Of a stretch of 64,000 nt of DNA, positions 28,592-38,424 are shown in pieces. The translations under genes and the position numbers were made by a program. The notes under the pieces are model-generated. The model saw only the letters and a program-made list of their open reading frames with translations. It ran no database searches and had not been told where the DNA came from. Each line of letters starts with the position of its first letter. Positions within the stretch are counted from its first letter, which is position 1. Origin of the DNA: Pelagomonas calceolata (taxonomy: Eukaryota; Sar; Pelagophyceae; Pelagomonadales; Pelagomonadaceae); NCBI GenBank assembly GCA_918797485.1, contig CAKKNE010000001.1, positions 1,302,001 to 1,366,000 of the forward strand, given 5' to 3'.

Positions 28592-30205
28592 ATGGCCGAC
28601 CTCGTCCGCAGCCTCCCGGCGCCGCAGCGCGAATACGTCGTCTGGCAGGACCCCGACAAGTCTCTACGGAAAGCGCCGACACCGAAGAGTAGGGCGCCGC
28701 CCTACGGTCGGAGGAGAGGCTTCGTGCCCCGGTCGATCGCCGACTTTGGGGATGGGGGAGCGTTCCCCGAGATCCACGTGGCCCAATATCCCTTGGGCAT
28801 GGGCACGAAGGAAGACAAGGCCGCGCAGCAGAAAGGTGGTGTGGTAGCTCTCGAAGTAGGGGAAGATGGTAGTGTGAGATACGACGCCATCGTCAAACAA
28901 GGCGCCAACAAGAATAGGATCGTGCAGACGTCGCTGAAGGACACGAAAGGTAGAGCTGTTGGTGATGATGAAGGTTTGGAACTACCGACGGAGGAAGAGG
29001 TCCAGGAAACGGCCCAAAGAACACAACAGGCCTTATCCGTCATTTTGGACGGCAAAGTGAACAGCTCCAAGCCGACCCACATCCCGGAGCAGTGCGACCC
29101 GAACCAGCAGAAGGCCACGTTCGTGCGGTACACGCCGAACCCGAACGCTCCGGGGTATACCGCTACTGCTGCTCAGCGCATCGTGAAGCTGGTCGACCAG
29201 CAGGTCGACCCCATGGAGCCGCCCAAGCACAAGCACACGAAGGTTCCCCGAGGGCCGCCTAGTCCGCCGGCGCCCGTATTGCACTCGCCACCCAGAAAAG
29301 TTACGGTCCACGACCAGCAGTCCTGGAAGATCCCGCCCTGCGTCTCGAACTGGAAGAACGCGCGCGGCTACACCATACCGCTCGATAAAAGATTGGCGGC
29401 GGACGGGCGCGGCCTGCAGGAACAAACGGTCAATAACAATTTCGCGACGTTAGCGGAGGCCTTGTACATTGCGGAACGTTCCGCTCGAGATGAAGTTAGG
29501 GCACGAGCGGAGGTGCGCCAGGCGAATGCTTTGAGGGATAAGGAGGCGCAGGAGGCGCGGCTGCGGGACCTGGCCGCGCAAGCGCGCGAGGAGCGCAACA
29601 ATCTGCAAGCGAGTCGAGGCGCACCTAGGAACGACGGCGCGGCCGCCTTCTTCGACGGTGACTCAGAATTGTTAGAGGAGGAGGACGCTGGTCGAAGGGA
29701 AAGAGAACAAGTCAGGATAGAGAGAAAGCGGGAGCGGGAACGGCAGATGCGGCTAGATAATGCGAAGGGCGACATGAAGCGGTCTCGGTTAGAAAGGGAG
29801 CGCGATAGAGACGTCTCCGAGAAGGTCGCCCTCGGGCTGCTGAAGGGGTCTGCCAAGTTAACGGGTGAAGCGCAGTTCGACAAGCGGCTCTTCAACCAGT
29901 CGAGCGGCATGGACCAGGGCTTCGGGGCGGATGATGATTACAACGTCTATTCGAAGCCGTTGCTGGATCGGGAAGATGCTGCTGCTATTTATAGGCCACG
30001 GAAGCAAGATGATGGCCCATCAGCGGACGACCAGTACGCGGCGCTGACGTCTTCCTCCAAATTCGCCGCGCCTGAGAGAGGTTTTGCGGGCACCGAAGGA
30101 GGTGCTAGACCTCGGGACGGCCCGGTGCAGTTCGAGGCCGACGCGCCTTCCGATCCGTTTGGCTTGGACAAGTTCCTGACGGACGTGAAGAATAAGAAAT
30201 CATAG
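28592..30205 (+). CDS. SNW1: SNW/SKIP domain protein (Prp45/SNW1 homologue)
   Basis: ATG at 28592 (MADLVRSLPAPQREYVVWQD); the longer frame starts at GTG 28547. 537 aa. The SNW region contains the hallmark PPCVSNWKNARGYTIPLDKR, preceded by VRYTPNPNAPGYTATAAQRI and PPKHKHTKVPRGPPSPP, and followed by the AEALYIAERSARDEVRARAE helix, all characteristic of SKIP/Prp45. A long Arg/Glu-rich helix and a C-terminal region with FNQSSGMDQGFGADDDYNVY complete it. In other eukaryotes it is a core component of the activated spliceosome and a transcription coregulator. The ID is strong. Confidence 0.95.
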   Translation: MADLVRSLPAPQREYVVWQDPDKSLRKAPTPKSRAPPYGRRRGFVPRSIADFGDGGAFPEIHVAQYPLGMGTKEDKAAQQKGGVVALEVGEDGSVRYDAIVKQGANKNRIVQTSLKDTKGRAVGDDEGLELPTEEEVQETAQRTQQALSVILDGKVNSSKPTHIPEQCDPNQQKATFVRYTPNPNAPGYTATAAQRIVKLVDQQVDPMEPPKHKHTKVPRGPPSPPAPVLHSPPRKVTVHDQQSWKIPPCVSNWKNARGYTIPLDKRLAADGRGLQEQTVNNNFATLAEALYIAERSARDEVRARAEVRQANALRDKEAQEARLRDLAAQAREERNNLQASRGAPRNDGAAAFFDGDSELLEEEDAGRREREQVRIERKRERERQMRLDNAKGDMKRSRLERERDRDVSEKVALGLLKGSAKLTGEAQFDKRLFNQSSGMDQGFGADDDYNVYSKPLLDREDAAAIYRPRKQDDGPSADDQYAALTSSSKFAAPERGFAGTEGGARPRDGPVQFEADAPSDPFGLDKFLTDVKNKKS

Positions 30206-30379
30206 TCTCGTGTTTATTCGGTGTTGCGTCGATGGCGTGGAGTCCGGCGGAGAGTTCGCCGCGCCAACCGTCTACGCCGAGCCGACCGTCTACTACTAGT
30301 ACTAGCCTGAGTACCGTCACAGTGACGCCGACAAACGTGCCGACAAGCAATTTTTCGATGTGATGATACAAGTAAAGAA

Positions 30380-30925
30380 TTACGCTTGTGTCTTGTAGAC
30401 GAGCACCAACCCCAGGAAAATCAAAAAAGGCACCCACGTCTTCAGCGCGCCCGACAGGGACGTATGCCGCCCGCAGAAGAAGACGACGGCGGCGAGCTCG
30501 ACCTTGTTGTGCACCGCGCAGCCCCCATATCTCAGCAAATTGAGCACGCGCGCCACATGAGAATGGCAGTCGTGGCCGCAGCCCATCACATGAACATGCC
30601 GCGCGTATTCGTTGTCGGCTTGGTCGATCGCATCGTCCCAGCGTTTTCTGTCAGCATCGTCCCCGAACTTTATAAGCCGCACGTAGCGCGCCGGCTCGCC
30701 GAACAGCATTTGTTTCGGGTGATTCGCCGAGATGGGGCAGCCGTGCCAGTCGTGCAAATAACCTTTGCTATCCGTGATGCCCATGTGGCCAATCGCGGGA
30801 ATGCAGCACGTGATCGGTTGGATGGGAGTCCACGCTATTGATCCCGGCGGCACGGTCGCGTTTAAGACGTCCGGTTGCGGGCTTTCCGGGTCGGCGCTGG
30901 CGATCATCGCGTGCCGCCCGGACAT
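30380..30925 (-). CDS. TMEM222/RTE1-like (DUF778) membrane protein
   Basis: ATG at 30925; 181 aa. Conserved family features seen: SIAWTPIQPITCCIPAIGHM-GI, LHDW at the usual HDF/Y position, ARYVRLIKF and WDDAIDQADNEYARHVHVM, then CGHDCHSHVARVLNLLRYGG with the Cys/His pattern of the family, and a C-terminal transmembrane helix (TWVPFLIFLGLVLVYK). Plant RTE1 modulates ethylene-receptor function and animal TMEM222 is neuronal, so a general membrane role is known but not the mechanism. Length is close to the family's 180-240 aa. It converges on SKIP and diverges from the PHD gene. Confidence 0.88.
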   Translation of the reverse strand: MSGRHAMIASADPESPQPDVLNATVPPGSIAWTPIQPITCCIPAIGHMGITDSKGYLHDWHGCPISANHPKQMLFGEPARYVRLIKFGDDADRKRWDDAIDQADNEYARHVHVMGCGHDCHSHVARVLNLLRYGGCAVHNKVELAAVVFFCGRHTSLSGALKTWVPFLIFLGLVLVYKTQA

Positions 30926-31326
30926 GTGGGCCCTGAGAGCTGTGTTTGATCTGCTTTGCTTTGCTGCCTACCAGAGGCCGCAACGCGTCAAACCAAGCTG
31001 GTCAGCGTGCGTCGAGGGCCACAGGAGGCGCTTACAACGAGCCCTAGCTCCACAGCACGCCGCTGCGAGGAGACTTTTACGTTTTGGCAGCCACAGTGGG
31101 CTAGCGTATTGTAACACACTAGCAAGCAAAAAAGCCCAGCTTGCGAGCGCTCGTTTGGCGCAAGCGGTCGATTTTTGGGCGAGCGGGCTGCTTTCACAGC
31201 TAGCCAGTACTCCTCGCTAACCTCTCCACAATTTTTAGCCTGCCGCAAGCTGTGCAGGCTACAAACCCAGCCTAGCACTCCTGGACGCCTGTACGCCGCC
31301 ACACGAAGAAGAAAAAAACAGGAAAG
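30926..31326. promoter_or_regulatory. Divergent promoter region with dispersed motif
   Basis: 401 bp between ATGs at 30925 (-) and 31327 (+). The dispersed motif is at 31100-31123 (GCTAGCGTATTGTAACAC then ACTAGC), 204 nt from the PHD start and 175 nt from the TMEM222 start. Confidence 0.55.
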
Positions 31327-34300
31327 ATGCCGGGCGGCGCCTGCATCGTCTGCGCCTCGCAAACGGACCAGGCGAGCCCCTGCTGCAAGATCCACGTGTG
31401 CCACGCGTGCCTCGAAGCGGCCGCGGCCGCGTCAGGAAGCTTGTTCGCCTGCCCGGCCTGCCGCGACCGAGACGCGTTCCGAAAACATGCGGCGGAACGG
31501 GGCGTGAACATGTACGAGGGCGTCCCGGACTACGTGGAGACCGGCACCGCGGCAACGAACGACCGCTTCTGCTGCGCGACGCACTGCCGGAGCCCGCACG
31601 GGCCGGCCTACGACACGACGGCGTCGCGGCCGACGCGCCGCTCCGTCTCCGACCAGGCCATGTGGCAGCTCGTGTCCTGCGAGTTATGCGGTTCCAAAAG
31701 TATACATATCGGGTGTTCTGGTAGATCCCTAAACGTCGACTTAACGAGGTGGCGCTGCGACGACTGCGGCGGCACCGAGGACATCCCCGAGCCGCCCGTG
31801 GAACAATTCGAGGTGCAAGTTCCTCAAGTGCCGACGCTGACGGGCCGACGGCGGCGGCGCCGGCGGCCGCGCGACGCGAGAATAGGACGGTGGGTCGAGG
31901 TCTACTGGGCGGGCGACGCGGCCTGGTATCTAGGAAGGGTCGCCTCGCAGCGTAACGGGCGCTTCAAGGTCGCCTACGCCGACGGCGAGACGGTGTCGCA
32001 GGCGTTGATGGACGAGGCGTTCGAGGGGGCGACGCCGCCGCCCCAGCCGGACGGCGCGCCGGAGCCGTGGCGCTTCGCGGAGGCGCCGCCGGCGGCGGAA
32101 GCGCCCGGCGAGCCGCCGGCCAGGGCGCGCGACGCCGCGGTGGCCGCGCCTCCGCCGCCCTCGACGGCGTCCGAAGCGCCGCCGGCCGCTGCCAAAAAGG
32201 CAACGGCGTCGCTCTTCGCCGTCGGCGAGCTCGTCGCCGACGCCGACGCGCCGCAGCACGCGCTCGAGGTCGTGGCCGTCCATGGCGACGCCTACACGCT
32301 GCGCTACCGCGACGCCGGCGCGTGGCGGGGCCAGGAGGTGACGCTTAGTTCAAGCCGCCTCGTCGCCTTCGGGGCCGCGCTGCCGCGCCGGCGGCGCGCG
32401 CCTCCCTCGGCACCGCCGCCCGCGCGCCCGTCGGCGCCGCCAACGGCCCCGCTGGCCGCAGAGGCGCCGCATCCCGCGCCCGCCGCGCGGCCCGCGCCGG
32501 AGCCGACAGAGGAGCCGATGGCGCCCGCCGCGGCGTCGCCGCGCGGCAGCGTCTCCGAGGACGTCCTCGCGGCGGCCCCCACCTCGTACGACGACGCCGC
32601 GGCCATCGAAGCCCAGGCCGCGGAGGCCGAGGACGTTTTTGCGGCCGTGTTAGATGATGACGACGCCATCGACGATGACGACGCGCCGCTCGACGCCTTT
32701 GACGTGACGGAAGAGGACCCGTTCGAGTTGGGGGCGGCGCGCATGGCCGCACGCGAACACGATGAACACGAGCTGGACGGTTTTGAGATCGGCGCCGGTT
32801 TACTCATTGACGATGACCAGGAGGTCTCGGAGACGAATCAAAGACCCGGCGCGAACGTCCGGAGGACTGTTTTAACTGGTGAGGAAGCGAGGCGGGCGCA
32901 CGCGGAAATGTTGCATGAACGCCGGCCGCGGCGCGAGTGCGCGACGACCAGCACAACAACCACCACAACAGTAGAGGAGGATGAGGAGGAGGAACCCGTA
33001 GTGAAGCCTACGGCGATCAAGAGAAGACGTAGGAAGCCCGTCGTGGACCCGCCGACGGCCTGGGCTAGTCGTGCAACGTTACCGCTCTGGGTCGTCTGGT
33101 GCCGCTGCGGTTTGAAGGCCTGCAACGCCAATTCGAGGGAGGAGGAGATGTGGCAGTGCGACCGGTGCCACTGCTGGCGGCACGCGCGGTGCTGCAAAGG
33201 GGAGTCTCCGGGCGACTGCGGGTGCGGTCGAGGCGACGCGGCTCGAAGAGTGGCTCTCGCGAAAGCTTCTTGTGAGTCCAAGGAAGACCGCCCTCTAGCG
33301 GATGCGCTAGTCATCAGGCAGCGGCTCGCGGCCGTGTGCGCCATATCCGAGCGCTCTCCGGGTCTGCTACCTTCGGAGGTCGTAAGGTCGTTCGGCAAGT
33401 GCTGGTTGAATGCGGACGCGCTCGCGAAGACTATACTCCATAGAAACGGCAATCTAGAAGCGTCTTCCGTCATCGCGGTGATAAACGTGCGGAAGGCGGC
33501 GGACGAGCTGCGATCTTCACTCCAGCAAGCGCGAAGGGTGGTCCGAGGCGATGCGCGGGCCGTCGCGGCGGTTGCCGCGGCGGCGAGGCAGCTGCCGTCG
33601 TCCGAGGACCGGGCGTCCTTCAACGAGCACGCCCGAGCGCTCTTTGATAGATTGGGCAGCGTCGAGGCCCGCCTGAAGAGACTCGTCGAGGGCAGGCCCG
33701 TCGTGCAGGTCGAGGACGATGTTGCGGTGGTAGCTTCGTTCGACTTTGCGCACACGGCCGGTTCGGTTTTAGATTCCGACCGGTGGTGCCCAGCTCAAGG
33801 TTCTCGTTCCATCGGCGCGGACGCGACATACAAGCGACCGGGGTGTTCTGACTACCTCATTATACGCGCTAGAAAGGACCACCAAATCCAGTATTCGGGG
33901 CCTCCTCGCATAATAGCGAGGGGTTTCGGCGACGCTTCTGTGGATGTCGTGGCCGTCGACGCCGATGGGCGCGCGCGGGCGGCGTGCGGGCTGGCTCCGA
34001 TTCAAGTCGGCGTGCTAGCTTGTACGCGACTGGTCGAGGCGGAGGACGATGTTTTATTGGACGTGGTCCTGCCGGCGACGCATCGGTTGGCGCGGCAACT
34101 CGGAGCGAAAGTCGTCGCCGCGGCGCAAGGCCCCTGGCCCGATCACTTGCCCTTCTCGCCCGGGACCTACAAGGCGCCCAAAGGTAGTACATCGTTAACG
34201 CTCGACGACCTCGATGCCGAGGAATCGGACGAGGAGGAGTCTTCGGACGAGAGCGAGGCCGAGGCGCTTCCGGTCCGACCGTCGTGGGGCTCGGCGTGGA

Positions 34301-35325
34301 AACAACCGATCGATGGCGTGAAGGCTGACGGAGGACTCACTGGTTGCCTTCCACGCAGGTCGAAAGGAGGCCGCGAACCGCCGAGGAAGCGGAGCGCGCC
34401 GCCGCCACGCAAGGGCGCCTTCCCGTCGGCCTGGGACTACCAAGTAAAACCCCCACCGCCGAAGAAGAAGCCGCCGCCCGTTATCATCAGGCACACGCGG
34501 CCGCCGCCGCCCCCCAAACCGCCCGTCGTCAAGGTGTCCAAGGACGGCGTTGTTACTAGAGATAACCGAGAAGACGAGTCCCAGCGGACGCACCGGCGCT
34601 ATTTATTATTAGCGGCGTTGGGCGGCTCGCAGCACGCGTCGGCGACGAAGGTCGCCGCCGCTTTAGAATCGCGCGTCTGGACGGCCTGCCCCGCTTCATT
34701 GAGAGGGGCCTGCGTCGAGCGATTGGCGGAGTGCCTCGCGAAGAAACGTAGTGCGCGCGACGCTTTGCTGAGTGGCCAAGTGGCGCCGGCCGACGCGGTC
34801 GCTGAGGCCGCAAGGAGGGCCGCGAAGCGCAAGCCCGTCGTCCAGGCGCCTCCGCCGCCTGTCGTGAAGAAGCGGCCGAAACCGGAGGCGCCCCCGCCGG
34901 TGCGCGTCGAGCAGCGCGTCGCCGAGGCGGCGAAAAGGCCTTTACCTGTCCAATCATCAGCATCAGCAACGGTAAAGCCGCCGGACGCCTGGGCCGCGCT
35001 GACCGTCGCGGCGCCACCTGCGGCGACGCCGTCGCCGCCGGCGCCACAGCCGCCTCAACAGCCGCGCGCGCCGCCGCCGCCCACGGAAGCCTCCTTCGCG
35101 CGCGAGATGAAACGGGCGGTGGCGTCCTTTTTAGGATTGCACTTCGAGCGCGGCCGTATTTCATCAGACGCCATGGCCCGGTTAGGACCGAAGCTCGCCA
35201 AGGCGCTCGTCGCGAAGCACGCTTCTCGGTCTTCGGACTTTGCGTTCACGGACAAGGTCCGGTCGAAGGTGCGGAAGTACGTCGACGAGTATGTGGAAAG
35301 GAAGGGGGCGGAGCTGCGGCGGTAG
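31327..35325 (+). CDS. Large PHD/RING-type zinc-finger protein with Tudor-like domains
   Basis: ATG at 31327; 1332 aa, one exon. N-terminal RING/PHD-like cluster (CIVCASQ...CHACLEA...CPACRD), then an extended PHD (CCATHCRSPHG, MWQLVSCELCGSKSIHIGCS, WRCDDCGG) like that in G2E3/PHF7 proteins. Two Tudor/agenet-like segments follow (IGRWVEVYWAGDAAWYLGRV...VAYADGE; VGELVADADAPQHALEVVAV). An acidic linker leads to another PHD (WCRCGLKACNANSREEEMWQ-C DRCHCWRHARCC), a helical region, a beta-rich segment around FDFAHTAGSVLDSDRWCPAQ, and a Pro-rich C-terminus ending in a conserved-looking helix (FLGLHFERGRISSDAMARLG). This combination reads as a chromatin-associated adaptor; whether the first finger gives E3 activity is unknown. 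Confidence 0.85.
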   Translation: MPGGACIVCASQTDQASPCCKIHVCHACLEAAAAASGSLFACPACRDRDAFRKHAAERGVNMYEGVPDYVETGTAATNDRFCCATHCRSPHGPAYDTTASRPTRRSVSDQAMWQLVSCELCGSKSIHIGCSGRSLNVDLTRWRCDDCGGTEDIPEPPVEQFEVQVPQVPTLTGRRRRRRRPRDARIGRWVEVYWAGDAAWYLGRVASQRNGRFKVAYADGETVSQALMDEAFEGATPPPQPDGAPEPWRFAEAPPAAEAPGEPPARARDAAVAAPPPPSTASEAPPAAAKKATASLFAVGELVADADAPQHALEVVAVHGDAYTLRYRDAGAWRGQEVTLSSSRLVAFGAALPRRRRAPPSAPPPARPSAPPTAPLAAEAPHPAPAARPAPEPTEEPMAPAAASPRGSVSEDVLAAAPTSYDDAAAIEAQAAEAEDVFAAVLDDDDAIDDDDAPLDAFDVTEEDPFELGAARMAAREHDEHELDGFEIGAGLLIDDDQEVSETNQRPGANVRRTVLTGEEARRAHAEMLHERRPRRECATTSTTTTTTVEEDEEEEPVVKPTAIKRRRRKPVVDPPTAWASRATLPLWVVWCRCGLKACNANSREEEMWQCDRCHCWRHARCCKGESPGDCGCGRGDAARRVALAKASCESKEDRPLADALVIRQRLAAVCAISERSPGLLPSEVVRSFGKCWLNADALAKTILHRNGNLEASSVIAVINVRKAADELRSSLQQARRVVRGDARAVAAVAAAARQLPSSEDRASFNEHARALFDRLGSVEARLKRLVEGRPVVQVEDDVAVVASFDFAHTAGSVLDSDRWCPAQGSRSIGADATYKRPGCSDYLIIRARKDHQIQYSGPPRIIARGFGDASVDVVAVDADGRARAACGLAPIQVGVLACTRLVEAEDDVLLDVVLPATHRLARQLGAKVVAAAQGPWPDHLPFSPGTYKAPKGSTSLTLDDLDAEESDEEESSDESEAEALPVRPSWGSAWKQPIDGVKADGGLTGCLPRRSKGGREPPRKRSAPPPRKGAFPSAWDYQVKPPPPKKKPPPVIIRHTRPPPPPKPPVVKVSKDGVVTRDNREDESQRTHRRYLLLAALGGSQHASATKVAAALESRVWTACPASLRGACVERLAECLAKKRSARDALLSGQVAPADAVAEAARRAAKRKPVVQAPPPPVVKKRPKPEAPPPVRVEQRVAEAAKRPLPVQSSASATVKPPDAWAALTVAAPPAATPSPPAPQPPQQPRAPPPPTEASFAREMKRAVASFLGLHFERGRISSDAMARLGPKLAKALVAKHASRSSDFAFTDKVRSKVRKYVDEYVERKGAELRR

Positions 35326-35648
35326 CGCGTGTGTAATTTGTTGTCAGTTTGATTCGTAGGTTGGCGCGCGGGCCGCGACTCACCTCAAAGTGCCAAAAAC
35401 GCACTCCGCCGCTCCGTACCTCTCCTGCACGACTTAGATGAGCCGTCCACGTCACGAAAGAGCCGTATGGAGGCAGGCCCCAGGCCCCTCGAGATGGCCA
35501 ACACAGCAAGCTCTGCGGCGTAAAAGACGGCCTTCCGAAACGGCTGCGACCTCCAATCTGGTCGGAAGCCGTCCTGATACACGCAGTCGGCGGCCACGCA
35601 GCCGAAATTTTAAACTCCGACGGCTAAGGGCTCCGACCAGACACAGTC
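35326..35648. other. Intergenic region upstream of the epimerase-like gene
   Basis: 323 bp between two plus-strand genes. No repeat, RNA gene or dispersed motif was found; ORFs here start with non-ATG codons. Confidence 0.4.
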
Positions 35649-36506
35649 ATGTCCAAGCCCATCTTCGCGGGCGCCGCGGGCGGTCTCACGACTCTTCTAC
35701 TCATCAGCGCAGCCGCAGCAGCCATGTCCACCACAATCACCAAGCAGCGCGTGACGCTCGGAAGAGTCCGGCCCATCGTCGCGCCGAGCGTCGCGAAGGC
35801 GAATTTTCTCGCGCTCGGCGCCGAGCTCGAGGCGTGCACGGCCGCGGGCTGCGAGTGGCTCCACTGCTCGGTCCAGGACGGTGTGTTTGTTCCCAAGGTC
35901 AGCTTCGGCGCGCCGGTCGTCGCCGCCGCGCGCAAGGCGTGCCCCGACACGGTCATCGACGTCAAGCTCGGGTGTATCGACCCGGAAAACCGCGTCGCGG
36001 AATTCGCGGCCGCCGGAGCGGATGCGATCTCATTTCACCCTGAAGCCACGAAACAACCGGCCGCAGTAGCTCAGCGCATCCGCGACGCCGGCGTGGCGCC
36101 CGGCATCGTGCTCAACCCCGGGACCGCGGTCGCGTCCGTCGCGCCTCTCCTGGATATGGTAGACATAGCAGTGGTCATGCTGGTGTCGCCGGGCCACGGC
36201 GGCCCGAAGTACACCGAACAGGCCGTCGAAAAAGTCAAGGCTTTGCGCGCGCTACGCCCGGACCTGCACATCTCGGTCGACGGCGGAGTTAACGAGAAGA
36301 TCGCCCCCGAGTTACTCCGGGCGGGCGCGAACGTGCTTGTCGCGGGCGGCGCCATCTTCAAGGCCGACGACAAAAAGGCGGTCGTCGCGGAGCTGATCAG
36401 GAACGCGCCGCACAAGCGTGGGAATGACATCCAGGCGGCCGATGACCATTCCGGACCTGCCGGCTCCGCTTCTGCCTTCGAAGACGACGCTTGCCCTGAC
36501 GCCTGA
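35649..36506 (+). CDS. Ribulose-phosphate 3-epimerase-like protein with altered metal site
   Basis: ATG at 35649; 285 aa. A hydrophobic N-terminus (IFAGAAGGLTTLLLISAAAAAMS) may be a signal or transit sequence, consistent with plastid or ER targeting. The core matches RPE TIM barrels: IVAPSVAKANFLALGAEL, WLHCSVQDGVFVPKVSFG, GIVLNPGTAV, VVMLVSPGHGGPKYTEQA, ISVDGGVNEKIAPELLRAGA and VLVAGGAIF. Canonical enzymes bind metal through His, Asp, His, Asp in WLHxDxMDG, DVHLM and VDGG. Here His72 and Asp211 remain, but the Asp is Ser74 and the second His is Lys106. It is therefore an RPE paralogue unlikely to use the standard metal-dependent mechanism. The C-terminal tail after residue 260 is extra. Confidence 0.85.
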   Translation: MSKPIFAGAAGGLTTLLLISAAAAAMSTTITKQRVTLGRVRPIVAPSVAKANFLALGAELEACTAAGCEWLHCSVQDGVFVPKVSFGAPVVAAARKACPDTVIDVKLGCIDPENRVAEFAAAGADAISFHPEATKQPAAVAQRIRDAGVAPGIVLNPGTAVASVAPLLDMVDIAVVMLVSPGHGGPKYTEQAVEKVKALRALRPDLHISVDGGVNEKIAPELLRAGANVLVAGGAIFKADDKKAVVAELIRNAPHKRGNDIQAADDHSGPAGSASAFEDDACPDA

Positions 36507-36551
36507 ACATACATACCTGTCCCTTAAATAACATGTTGATTGAATCTACTC

Positions 36552-38314
36552 TTACGCGGTGCCGTCGTCGTCTTCCATGACGTCCTCGTCGCCGTCGTCG
36601 GGGATTTCGTCGCCGTCGTCGGGGACGTCGCCGTCGTCGTCGATGTCGTCGTCCTCGAAGTCCTCGGCGTCGTCCGAGTAGCTCGTCGGCGACGTCGGCG
36701 ACGTCGGCGCCGGCGCCGGCGCCGCGGCAGCGCCGGGCACGAGCCGCTGGAGCATCCTCATCGTGTCCCGCGCGACGTCCGCGACCGTCACGCCGCGGCT
36801 CCGGAACGGCGTCCGACACGAGGGACAGTCGTGCCGCGACTCGCCGAGCGACTGGTTTATAGCTAAACAATCGGAGCAGAAGACGTGGCCGCAGGGCACC
36901 TGGACCGCCCGCTCGACGGCGTCCAAGCAGATGGGACAGGACAGCTCCTCGCGCATCGCGTCGACCCACGACGTGTCCGCGTCCTCGCCATGTGAGGCGA
37001 TGATGGCGGCCCAGCGCGGAGGTAGCTGGGTGGGGAGGGCGAGGCGTCGCGGCGGCTTGTCGCTCGAATCGGGCGCCATCGGCGACGGCGACACGACGTC
37101 GGCGGCCTGCGTCAACGTGAGCAAACGGTGGGCCGGCGGCGCCGTCACCTGGCGCGGCGGCATCGGCGGCGGCGGCGGCGGCGGCGCCCAGTCGTCGCGA
37201 TTCATAAGGTTCCAGTGCTGCTCGACGGCCCACGCGCTCCGTTCCGTGCCGAGGCTCTCCGAAATACCTTCGAAATCATCCCCGAGCTGGCCGACGAGGT
37301 CGCGCAGGTGCCGCTCCTCGGCGGGCGTCCAGCGTCGCCACACGCGCTGGACTGGCGCGGGCCCCTCCTCCTCGTCCTCCTCCTCGGCCTGGAGGCGCCG
37401 CGCGAGCGCGGCGTCGGCCTCCTCCTGGCGCTGCCGCGCGTCGCCGCCGCGGCGCTTCTTGGGCTTGGCCGCGTCCTCGACCCACTCGTCGTCGTCGCCG
37501 CCCCGGCGCCGGCGGTCCTGGCCCGGGATCTCGGTCATATTCTGCCAGTGTCGCTCGACGGCCGACGGCGACCGCCGCGTCCCGAGGCGCGCCGTGATGT
37601 CGGCCCAGCCGGAAGCACCCAACCTTTTCTCCGGGTGGCCCGCCGCGGCGACCATCTCCCTGAGGCGCCGCTCCTCGGCGGCGGTCCAGCGGTCACATAA
37701 CCGCCGGGGCACGGTCACGCTCTCGCCGCCCTGGCCCTCCATGAGCTTCCAGTGCTGGTCGACGGCGCCTGCGGTGCGCCCCGTGCCCAGGCGGTCGGCG
37801 ATCTCGGTCCACCTGCGTCGTAACACGTCGCGTCGGAGGAGAGAGGGAGAGAGTCGCGGCGATGGCGTAGACATCGGACGCCGGCCGCTCACCGGTTGCC
37901 GAGCTCCTTGACGAGCCCCCGCAGCTTGTTTTCCTCGGACGTCGTCCACGAATTCGACCGGAGCGGGCTCTTTTCAACGACGGTGAGGAAGCGCTCGGGC
38001 GTGGCCCAGACTAACCCATCATCATCGTAGCGCACGCGCCAGACGGGCCCGCCCACCTCTTCCTCGGACAGCGCCGGGCGGCCGCTGTCGTGGCCGTCCG
38101 TCGTGCCGCGCTCCACCACGGTCCCGCGGAACTTTACCTTGGAGCGGCCCCGCGCGAAATCTTCTCCGAACGCCTCCGCGGCGGCGTCGACGACGGCGCC
38201 TTCGCGGACGCCGCCCGGCGCCGCCCTTGGTTTTGGGCCCTGGGTTTGGACCCACGCGCCCGTCGCGGTGTCCCAGCGCTTGCCCTTGGGCGGCCGGCCG
38301 GGCGGCTGCGACAC
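36552..38314 (-). CDS. Myb/SANT-repeat protein with C-terminal RING finger (5' end unresolved)
   Basis: Exons seen: 38314 (or further upstream)-37893 and 37812-36552. Splicing GTGAGC at 37892 to CGACGCAG at 37813 rebuilds a SANT repeat: SWTTSEENKLRGLVKELGN-RWTEIADRLGTGRTAGAVDQHW. Two more SANT/Myb repeats follow (RWTAAEERRLREMVAAAG..., RWTPAEERHLRDLVGQLG...), then a C3HC4 RING (CPICLDAVERAVQVPCGHVF-CSDCLA...CPSC) and an acidic tail (DDDGDVPDDGDEIPDDGDED). The frame is open to 38566 but has no ATG, so the first coding exon is missing from the model. Probably a DNA-binding E3 ligase or chromatin regulator; the Myb + RING pairing is uncommon. Confidence 0.78.
37813..37892 (-). other. Short conventional intron in the Myb/RING gene
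   Basis: 80 nt, donor GTGAGC, acceptor TACGACGCAG, pyrimidine-rich tract CTCTCTCCCTCTCTCCTCCG. It lacks introner terminal repeats and is the only clearly ordinary intron in the window. Confidence 0.85.
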
Positions 38315-38424
38315 GTTGAGCCCTCCGGCCGGTTGAGAAACGGAACCGTCCTCATTGACGTTGCGCGCCTCGAACTGGAGGCGCTTCGCCTTGATCGTCG
38401 ATGTCGGACACGTGTCCCCATTAA

